This document shows, piece by piece, positions 55,800-64,000 of a stretch of 64,000 nucleotides of DNA. Both the position numbers and the translations under genes were made by a program. Within the stretch, counting starts at the first letter, position 1. The number at the start of each line of letters is the position of its first letter. The notes below the pieces were generated by a model. That model had not been told where the DNA came from. It was given only the letters and a program-made list of their open reading frames with translations, and did not search any database. This DNA is from Macrobrachium rosenbergii (lineage: Eukaryota > Arthropoda > Malacostraca > Decapoda > Palaemonidae), in assembly GCF_040412425.1 (NCBI RefSeq), contig NC_089744.1, positions 41,608,599 through 41,672,598 on the forward strand, read 5' to 3'.

Positions 55800-58440
55800 T
55801 TCGATTTCGTCTTCTGCTCCCTCTTCCCTTCCTCTCCCAAGGTCGAGGGGGCCCAGGAACCGGACAGACCTCCGTCTGCTGAAGGAGAGGAAGGCTGCTT
55901 CTTTCCCCTTGTTGCCCTTGGACTTCTAGGGACTGCCTCCATCCAAGGAGGCTGTGGGTCTCTCTTTGGTTCTTCCCAACCTTCAGGTTATGAAACCGCT
56001 TTGCATACCCCTGGGTTTCATGTTTCGGGAGCCGCAGGCGCACAGACCTCGGTTTGAGATCCCATTCCCAGTCCTAGAGATTCCACCTCTAAGACGGGGG
56101 CTGCTTTGGGTGCTCGTTCGCAAGCCACTCTGAGTGCTCAAGATTCTGTGGAATATCAAGTATCCCGATCTGGTCTGGAGAGCACTCTCCCTGGCCCAGT
56201 TCGGGAGCAGTGCGAGAGCAGTGCGAGAGAAAGGGCCAAGGCACCCAGGTGTCTCAGCTCTTCCTGGCAGCACCACAAGTGCTCCCCGAGTGCTTACCAG
56301 TGCTTGGTCGGGTTCCCAGCCGGGTGTCTCGATCCTATCGGTTCAAACACCAGAAGAAGCAGGGAAGAGATTCCCTTTGGGAATCTTGCAGGACTTCTAA
56401 GGGACTGACTCTCTTCCGGGAGACAAGTTTCTCTCGTTGACTGTTCCTGCCCTCGGGCGAGAACCAATTTGCATTCTCCTCTGGGGTCTCGCATTTCAGG
56501 GGCCGCAAGAGTGCGCCCTCAAGAGGCTGCGCCCCCGTTGCCAGTCTTAGAAATCTGCGTCTAAGACAGGTTCTGTGCCTGGCTCTTTTCGATTTCTTAG
56601 GAAACCGAAAGCAGCTGCTCCCGATTTTTGGTAGTCTCGTGGGTCACTCGAATTCTATGAATCACGAGCGCTCTCCTGACGAGGCACAGGACGAGAGAAA
56701 GGCCTCAAAGGAGGTTAGAGTTCGAAACTAGCGCTAGTTCTCGGCAGACGAGTTCCGCCCTGCCCAGGTCCAATTGTGTTCAAGAGATCGACTCGGCTCG
56801 GCTCGCTCAGCTTGCTCGCCCCACCCAGCCCCTGGTCGCGCTTGCAAGACTGGCTCGGCTCGGCTCGCCCAGCCCCTGGTCGCGTTAGCGAGACTGGCTT
56901 GGCTCGGCTCGGCTCGGCTCAGCTCAGCTCAGCTCAGCTCGCCCGCCTGCCTCCCAGTCCACTGCAAACCACCCAATCTGGATCGCATTTGCGTGATCGG
57001 CTTGGTTTGGTGTGGCACGGCTTGGCCCCACTCGGTTTTTCCGAATCGAGTTCTTGGCTCTGTTTGAGTGAACTTTCTGCTCTTCCCAGGAAAGCTCTTT
57101 GCCACGGCACAAGCTCTCTTCTTCCCCCGTGTGGCAGTAATCTTGTTCGGTTGATTATTGCTCACAGTCCGCTTCTCCTGCTGGTCTTACTGGCAGGATA
57201 GGTAGGGGTACTCTTTCTCCTCACCTGTTCTCTTTTCCTCTCGGTTGTTCCGAGAGGCACAAGACGGACAGAGAGAGCTCCAACGAATTTCTCTCTCTTC
57301 GGAATTCAGCTGCCTGGCATGCTTTTGGTGTGGATCCCCCAATTGTCTCATAGTACAACCAGGTAGCCAAGGAGGGTTTCTTGGGATCTGTCAAGTCTCC
57401 CTCCAAGGAGAGAGGTACAGGAGTTTCACACTTCGGAGGCAGCAAGGGTCTTCCTCTTCAAGTTGTGATCTCCCGCGTTTCTCGGAGAATTTCGCGCCGA
57501 TTTGTCAGCGCGAGGATCCCCGGGACAGGACCGCTGCTCCCCCAATGAATAATCTTCATCACTTGCAACCCTGGCAGTTCCAGAAGGGGCTGAGAGTTTC
57601 AGGGGCTGCCATGGTCCTTGCACCGAGAGCATTCTCGACCAGATGAATACTTTTCTTCGGACAAGTTCATTCATTCATGTTGAGACACCAAGCTCCTCCC
57701 CTGCCTCGACAAAGTACGAATTCTTCTTGTCTCGGAGGGTCTTGCCGACTGCAAGTTGCTCTGACTCTGCTTCACCTGGACTGGGTTCTCTCTCCGCTTC
57801 TCCTTGCTGTGAAGGATATTCTCTTCCGCAATGAGAGGCGGTGATCTTGGAGAACACCTGCTGATTTCCTCCAGGCAGTCTCCTGATGGAACCACAATCC
57901 TTCACTTTTAGGCTTTCTCTCATTGGATACGACCATCCCTGGAAAGAACCCTGCCTTCTGGGTACTGGTCCTGTCCGGTGGTGGGGACTTCCTATACTAG
58001 ACGGCAATCTGTGGGCAATTCTGGTGCTAAGAAGGACTTTGTCCTAATTCAGATCTCCGGTTTTGTAAGTCCTGAGTTGGCTTGACCCTTAGGAACGAAC
58101 CTTTACTTGGTTCTGCCTTTCCCTTTCAGAGATTTGCCAGATACCGCGGTAATCAAGGTTCGAACCAGGGCATTGCCTTGACCTTTGGACAGTGGCTAAG
58201 ACCTTTGGGTCTTAACCATCTTGGCTCGACCTTATGTTCAAGCCATCCCCCCTCAACTCCTAAGAAGTCCCAGGATTCGGAAGAAGATCGCGGAACACAT
58301 AGCCCACTCCTTCCCTTCTGCAAAAGTGCACATAACTGTGGTTCTTTCCACCCTCTTTTCCGTAAGGGAGGAGGGCGGAAGGGAAGAAGGAAAGAAGTGT
58401 CGACCAGGCAGAAATTCTGCTGCAGATGCCTGGATGGAAT
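55800..58440 (+). pseudogene. Decayed gag-like region of copy C
   Basis: Ser-rich frames in the same order as copies A and B, for example SAQDSVEYQVSRSGLES at 56133, and a Gly/Asn/Arg-containing tail FARYRGNQGSNQG near 58135, then PPSTPKKSQDSEED. Low-complexity Ser/Pro content and the terminal RGNQG-type tail fit gag. Includes the CTCGG/CTCAG run at 56900-56945. No complete frame. Confidence 0.45.
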
Positions 58441-58879
58441 GATACTTACCGAGTCTCTAGATGTGGAAGTGATATTGGCTAGACCTGGGAATGGATTCCT
58501 TCAAGAGAAGTATCTATTTCCCTTGGGTCTCGGCAATTCTTTTCATCAAACTTCCATCCTGCTTCCTCTCCCGTGCTCCTGATTCAGGAAATGCCAGGCT
58601 GGCTAGAGCTAATTGTCTTGGTATCCTGTCATCTTGTGGAAGCTTCCACACGGTGGAGAAGGAAGGAGGTCTGCTTCCAGTCCTCTGTCCTTCTTTCCTC
58701 TTCGAAGTATGAGGAAAGAGTTAGGCTAATGCTTGATTGAAGGAACCTTTGAGTATGTTTGCATATTCTCCTCACATCCTGTGTCTACTTTTGGATTCAC
58801 CGATTGAGGAATAGGCGCACACCTGTAAGACTTTGTCATGAAGGTGTGTGACAGAGACGATTAGTACCTTCTCAACATC

Positions 58880-59260
58880 CTGAACTCAAGGCAGCCTTTT
58901 GGCCTTCCGAGAATTCAGGATGAGTTTTGCGACACTCAGTGTTTTCATTGAACAACAAAACCACAGTAGTGGCATACGTTGATAAAGAAGAGGGAATCTT
59001 TTTTTTTTTCTCTTGTTTCATCTGTTGACATTTGCAGGCATTTGAGTGTTCTATAGCGCACTTGATAGCTCAGTTAGCCAGATACATTCCTGGTGGGTAT
59101 ATATTGATAGGCAAGCTTGGCCTCAGGTTTGAGTGATTGGGACAGAACATGCTCTTCACTCTTTTCCTCACAAAGATTCATGAAGAGACTGCTCGACTGA
59201 GAGATCCCAACCATCGTTCTGTTGCCTCCCGGCACAACAGATCGATAGTTTCCCCGCTCC
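58880..59260 (+). pseudogene. RNase H-like remnant of copy C
   Basis: Parallel to 12000-12400: ELKAAF, FSLNNKTTVVAYVDK, QLARYIPGG, EETARLRDP, SVASRHN. A stop follows the ELKA helix and Asn replaces the catalytic Asp, as in copy B. These shared defects show that the RT-less form was already inactive when copies B and C split. Confidence 0.6.
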
Positions 59261-59789
59261 TTTGTACCAGACCCAGGGGCTGCTATGGTGAGGCATGCTG
59301 TCTTTTTGGGAAAAATCGATATCATCGTTTTTCCCTCCATGTTTGTCTGTTTTGCTAGGGGATCAAGCATTGCTCACCCCGAGTTACAGACAAATGCTGG
59401 AAGTCTTCGCCTTTCGCACGACCTGATAGCTCTGCTTCCGAGGCATCGAGGAGAGTTCTGCTTGACCCAACCTCCTGCAGCAGCTACACAAGAAGTGGTT
59501 CTTCAGGCAGTACATCCCTGTGTGTTCAGGACTGGGAGACCTTCAAGCTTTCCTTGCAAGCATAGTGGCAACGGATATAGCTGGATATCTCTTGAAGCCC
59601 TCTGCAACACTGTTCCAGGGACTGGATCCATCTTCGAAGGTTGGTGTCGTTGACAGAACTTCTTCTCGGGTCAGAGTCGCTCTTCAAGTCTGGACTTCCT
59701 CGTCGTCTCCACTGAGGGTTGCTTCTCTCCCTTTCAGTTGTGAAGAGCGTAGGCTCTTGCAACCTAGTCTTCTATCTGAAGTAGCCTTT

Positions 59790-60480
59790 TTCTACTCAGT
59801 CGAGATGTAGCTATGGATGAGAAGCTTCTTTGGTCTTGCTGTCCCAGGGAACTGTTCCCTGGGTGGCATGTGACTCGTGTAGGGTTCTCGGACAGAGATG
59901 TCCCCTCTTAGGGCCATCTCTTATCTCACTGCGGCCTTGGTGTAGAAGATGAAAGAACAGGTGAAGGGGATCAATACCTTGACTCCTTCTCAGATGTCGT
60001 AAGTGGACTCCGAATCCATTGGCATCTTTTGTTGGGTGCGAGTCCTTCGTGTTCCCCTCCTTGGACTTTGTATCGATGATCAAGATCAATCATTACCTTG
60101 TCGTATTAGGGAGCTGCGGTACTTTCCGAAAAGGTTCGACATTCCTAACATCTTTCTCTTGATTTCCTGAGGCGATCGAAGGAGGTACTCAGCAACCGGT
60201 ACTTTCCACCTGAGAGCTCACGAAGTCAGTGGCTTGGTCCATTCCTTGCATTCCAGAAGTTTCTGTCGGTCTGGAAACAAGATTTGGTCTCAGAGACCAC
60301 ACTCTTGTCTTCTTCCTGTGGCCCTGTGGTGGCTGCTCAACAAGTGTGTTTTCTTACCTGGCTCCTTCAAGAGGACTAGCATCTCGCCTAAGGTGTTGTT
60401 TCTGGAAGTTAAGGTGTTGTTTCTGGAAGTGAGAAAGACTTGGAGAGTGACGGGCCTCTCCTCCTCCTCCTTCCTCGTCC
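59790..60480 (+). pseudogene. Unidentified coding-like remnant in copy C
   Basis: Frames carry protein-like segments: DVPSRAISYLTAAL, TLTPSQM, IKINHYLVVLG (in a shifted frame), KFDIPNIFLLIS-like, QWLGPFLAFQKFLSVWKQ and SETTLLSSSCGPVVAAQQV. They are in three frames with stops. I do not recognise the family. The segment lies where DIRS elements would carry the recombinase, but no Arg, His-x-x-Arg or Tyr boxes are seen. Copy B retains only its last part (15090-15210). Confidence 0.35.
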
Positions 60481-60902
60481 TCCTACTTCTCCTCCTTCAG
60501 GATGAGAATAGAACTCGAACCAATACTTGCTGGATCTGGTGTCTGATGCAGTAAGACTACACATCGAGCGCCCATTCTATTTTTCTTCTAGAATCATAGA
60601 AGCAATTCCTCTCCTTCCTCTAGCAAGGGGAGGAAGGAGAGACTGGCAATAAGGGGAAACCCTGTCTCAGGTTTTCCTGACTGCCTCCAACTCTTAGATT
60701 CTTCCCAGCCTATTTCATATGAGTTACGTTTCTTCATGCGAAAAGGTCCTTTATCTGAAATTTGATCTTTCAGTTCCTGCACTCCAATCAATATGTCAGA
60801 GGCATGGTAATCCTCCTTGCTCTTTTGACCAGGAGGAGTAGCCCAGGTGTGCAGAACTCCAGTCAGTTGAAGAGACTAATTCAGATTCCTCCCTCCAACA
60901 AG

Positions 60903-61250
60903 TAAGTTTTCCTAATGTAAAGGACTGATGGTTTGTATATCATGTCGGAACAAATCACAATTTTTAAAAGTGAATTGTAATTTTCCTAAATATACAAACC
61001 TGAGGCCCTTTACGTTAGATTTTATGCCTGCCTCATGCCACCCCTCAATCTGAACTTGGACCGAAAGGCAAACTGGAAGGTTTACATTCTGGCAGGCAGG
61101 TATTCCCTGCCTACCTGACGGTAGTTACTGCCTAACCACCTTGTTCAAGAGTTTAACGGCTGTGTCCAGCTTCGCTGTAAGTAATTCCTAATGTATAGGA
61201 CCTCAGGTTTGTATAGTTAGGAAAAATACAATTTTTACTTTTAAAAATTG
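60903..61250 (+). repeat. Internal complementary region and 3' inverted repeat of copy C
   Basis: See copy B (15985-16320), which it matches throughout. The terminal part carries GCAGGCAGGTATTCCCTGCC, the inverse of the left-end sequence of copy B at 5661-5695 (GTAGGCAGGAATACCCGCC). Confidence 0.75.
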
Positions 61251-61256
61251 TGATTT

Positions 61257-62320
61257 ATGGACCAAATGGAAGAACAGGAATGTACAGCTGTAGGTAGTAA
61301 AGGTCTTAAAAGAGGACTATGCAATCTCTTTCAGGGAGAAACCTCCCTTAGTAACTTCTCCCATCAGCTGAAAGGTCTACTCAGTATGCTTGGGGAGGTT
61401 TTCAGCTCCATCTCGGGAAGCGTCAGCTCGACTCGAGAAGAAAGCCGTGGAAATGGTCGAGGATATAGAACAGAGGGGTTCTACAACCACCTCTTTGTGG
61501 TTCCCAAGTCATCGGGAGGATGGAGACCTATCCTGGACGTCAGTGCCCTGAACTTCTTCATTCAAACAATGAAGTTCAGAATGGAAACGAGCCAATCAGT
61601 CTTGTCAGCCATCCACCAGGGAGACTGGATGGTCATGATCAACATACAGGATGTGTACTTCTACGTTCCAGTTCACCCGGATTCCAGGAAGTATCTGAGG
61701 TTCGTCTTCCAGGACAGTCTTCCAGTTTTGGGCACTGTGTTTTGGCTTCTCCACGGCTCCTCAAGTTTTTACTCAAGTTCTTGCCCCCTGGCGAAATGGT
61801 TACATCTAATAGGGATAAACGTCTCTCTGTACCTCAACGACTGGCTCCTATGCTCCCTCTCAAGATCTCAGTGCACGGAGGACCTTCAGAAGACACTTTG
61901 ACTTGCTCAAGAACTAGGACTATTAATAAATTTCAAGAAGCCTCAGCTAGTCCCAACTCCCAACTCAGTCTATTCTGTATTTGGGGATAGTGATAGACTC
62001 TGAGTTTTCAGGCTTTTCCATCCCAACAAAGGACTCAGAATTGTCTCAGAAAAGTCCAAGACTTAATATTTTGCCCTTCCTGCTCAGCCAACGCATGGAT
62101 GAGTCTTCTGGGAACCCTCTCTTACATCGAGAAGTTTGTTCCGTTGGCCAGGTTGCACACTAGTGTTGCAGTTTTACCTCAAGGCCAACTGGCAAAGGAA
62201 GTCTTTCCTAGACTCATTCGTCTTCAACATCACCCCTGAAAATGAAGAGGACCTCAGTGGTGGCTGGTGAAGGACAGGTTTGCAACAGGGAAGTCTGTCT
62301 CCAATGAGCCCTGCCCTAAT
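61257..62320 (+). pseudogene. Reverse transcriptase of element E (active site mutated)
   Basis: A frame to 61901 shows GFYNHLFVVPKSSGGWRPIL, LDVSALNFFI, motif A as MINIQDVYFYVPV, and motif C as LYLNDWLL. In active relatives motif A has Asp at the position of Asn (I-D-L-x-D-A-Y-F) and motif C reads YLDDWL, so both metal-binding sites are altered. The stretch coding ALCFGFSTAPQVFTQVL (61728-61790) is in another frame, between two compensating indels. Downstream, LGIVIDSE (61982) marks the thumb region. Confidence 0.8.
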
Positions 62321-63100
62321 GTTATACTCAGATGCTTCAGATATGTTGGGGGCCTCTTCTCAATGGCATGGAGGTCTCAGGAACGTGGTCCCCAAATGAA
62401 AGGAACCTTCACATCATTGTAAAAGAATTAAAGGCAATTCATCTAGCACTTCAGTATTTTGCAACAGACTTTCAACAAGGACAGTGGCGGTCCATTTGGA
62501 CAGCATGACCACCCTGGCCTACATCAAGAACCAAGGAGGGACTCATTCTTTTTCGCTCTACGAAGTGACCAAGGATTTTCTTTTGTGGGAACCAAGCAAG
62601 AAGACCCGAGTTGTGACCTGCTTCATCTAGGGGAAAATGAAAGTCCTGGCGGGCGAATTGAGTCGTGGCAAACAGGTTCTGCCGACGGAGTGGACACTCA
62701 GTCCACAGGTGTGCACCAATCTGTGGAAGGTGTGGGGAAAGCCATTGATAGACCTGTTTGCAACATTGAGGAACCATGTCTTCCTCTGTATTGTTCTCCT
62801 GCTCTGGATCCGCAGGCTTTGGCGATGGATGCCATGCTGCAGGATTGGTCGGATCTCGACATATGCGCCTTCCCTCCCTTCAGCATGGTGAGAGAGGTAT
62901 TGAAGAAGTTCAGCACTCACAGCAACGTGTCGATGACTCTAGTCACTCCCTTTTGGCCGCTCAAGGAGTGCTTTCCAGATCTCCTAAGCCTGCTGACAGA
63001 TTTCCCAAGACTACTTTCACAGATTCCATGTAAGGTTACCCACTCTAGCTCTGACAGGCTTCAGGCTGTCAGGGAGCTTGTCAGAATGTAAGGATTTTCA
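62320..63100 (+). pseudogene. RNase H and C-terminal pol region of element E
   Basis: LMLYSDASD (62320) has the first Asp, KELKAIHLALQYF (62420) the Glu helix. After a -1 change at 62484, VAVHLDSMTTLAYIKNQGGT follows with the third Asp. Next are KVLAGELSRGKQVLPTEWTL (62640), PLIDLFATLRNH (62749), and after a shift SPALDPQALAMDAMLQDW and TPFWPLKECFPDLLSLL (62945). This order and the ELSRG, IDLFAT and TPFWP motifs are those of DIRS pol. Confidence 0.78.
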
Positions 63101-64000
63101 AGGAAGGCTGCAGAGGCTATTGCTAAGTGTAGGTGACTATCTTCTGCTGCAATCTACCAAGCCAAAACCAAGCCAAATGGGCAGTCTTGCGGAAGTGGTG
63201 CCGAGAGCGGAATATCTCCTCTTCTCAGACATCTGTAGCCCAGATCACAGATTTTCTGTTATATCTTTGAACCTGGAAGGGACTAGTAACATCTACATCA
63301 AGGGTTACAGGGCGTTGTTGAATTCCATATTCAAACATAGAGGAGTGGACCTGTCTTTGAATAAGACTTGATAAAGTTTTTTAATACTAGTAAGCAAGAA
63401 AAACATTTAGAAGTTGCATGGAACTTCGACATTGTCCTTAAATGGCTGTCAGGACTGTCGTTTGAACCTTTAGAATCATCCTCGCTTAGGAACCTGACGA
63501 AGAAGGCTTTATTCTTGATGGCCTTAGCTACGGCTAGGAGAGCTAGTGAGCTACGTTCTGTTGCTAAAAGAGTATACTCGCTGATTTTGGGTTTCTTGGC
63601 CAAGAATGAGGACCCAACTAACCCTTGGCCACGTTCCATTTCGATCAAGAGCCTGTCTGAAGTTCTGGGCCCAACCTATCAAGAGAGAGTCCTCTGTCCT
63701 GTAAGAGCCTTATGAGTGTACCTAGAAAGAACCAAAAGTCTTACAGGTTCCTCCTCAAACCTTTTGTGTTCTGTGAATGACCCCAGTCATCCATTATCCA
63801 AGAATGCATTGACATTCTTTTTAAAGTCTGTGATATCTGATCACATTTGGGGTTTCAGGATGATTTACTGCCGTTATGTAAGGTCAAGGCGCATGAAATA
63901 AGAGTGGTGGCTATGTCTTTGGCATTCAGACATAATCTGTCTCTCTCTTCAATCTTGCAATCACATATTGGAGGTGCAAGTCAGTGTTCACTATGTTCTA
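63101..64000 (+). pseudogene. Tyrosine recombinase of element E (partial at window end)
   Basis: A frame at 63368-63715 contains KKALFLMALATARRASELRS, with the first catalytic Arg, and GFLAKNEDPTNPWPRSISI. A single TGA at 63713 interrupts it; the same frame continues with YLERTKSLTG and HPLSKNALTFFLKSVISDHI. One shift later, KAHEIRVVAMSLAFRHNLSLSS (63887) holds the His-x-x-Arg box. The Tyr would lie just past the window end. Confidence 0.8.

Larger units (their letters stand above)
55289..61250 (+). mobile_element. RT-less DIRS-like element, copy C (5'-truncated)
   Basis: From about 55289 collinear with copy A (1645 on) and copy B (8140-12380 and 15060-16320). The right end, 60990-61250, is of the same type as copy B and is preceded at 60903-60985 by the complementary region (GGACTGATGGTTTGTATATC, then AATTTTCCTAAATATACAAA). 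The left terminal repeat, leader and intron are absent; instead element D abuts it. No RT core or recombinase is seen. It provides the empty sites for the SINE and for the 257-bp duplication of copy B. Confidence 0.7.
61257..64000 (+). mobile_element. DIRS-like element E (RT to recombinase, runs off the window)
   Basis: Starts directly after the right end of copy C and holds RT, RNase H, the C-terminal pol region and a tyrosine recombinase in DIRS order. The 5' end and gag are not attached; element D may be that missing part, with copy C inserted between. The nucleophile Tyr and 3' repeats lie beyond 64000. Confidence 0.75.

Overview
The window reads as nuclear DNA of a metazoan, most likely a decapod crustacean. 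The reasons are intron-split host coding sequence, very long TA and TC microsatellites, a tRNA-derived SINE, TA-flanked MITEs, and a strong excess of DIRS-type (tyrosine-recombinase, YR) retrotransposons, a group reported as abundant in Decapoda. There is no bacterial gene organisation, no CRISPR array and no rRNA. Species assignment is inference.

The only recognisable host gene is on the + strand. Two exons (16498-16599 and 36030-36133) join in phase 0 and encode the second half of a PH domain of the SH2B/Lnk adaptor type. The 19.4-kb intron between them holds a complete but decayed DIRS element. No SH2-domain exon is visible downstream, so the next intron would have to run past the window end, more than 27 kb, and it holds most of the remaining repeats.

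Layout. 1-4282: 5' part of an RT-less DIRS-like element (copy A). 4640-5544: a stack of truncated 5' ends of related elements. 5545-16320: RT-less copy B, carrying a 1.4-kb DNA transposon, a SINE and a MITE as later insertions. 16498-16599: host exon. 18100-26662: DIRS copy 1 (minus strand) with inverted terminal repeats, an internal complementary region, YR, RT/RNase H and gag with a short spliceosomal intron. 27247-30339: a MITE and a pogo/Tigger-like DNA transposon remnant. 36030-36133: host exon. 36450-36640: non-LTR RT scrap. 36784-37642: TA arrays with a MITE. 37643-45707: DIRS copy 2 (minus strand), same family as copy 1. 46069-52975: a third DIRS element (plus strand) of another family. 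52976-55288: 5' part of element D. 55289-61250: RT-less copy C, lacking its own 5' end. 61257-64000: element E, RT to YR, running off the window.

Every mobile-element gene seen is broken by stops, frameshifts or active-site changes. The most informative signals are: gag introns conserved between diverged DIRS copies; a -1 frame change at nearly the same place in RNase H in three elements; two tandem hairpins whose inner stems differ in sequence but both remain paired; a roughly 20-bp direct repeat flanking copy 1, unexpected for this class; and a recurring RT-less element type that retains DIRS ends. Boundaries of repeat copies were read by eye and should be taken as accurate to roughly 10-50 bases unless a duplication or splice site fixes them.
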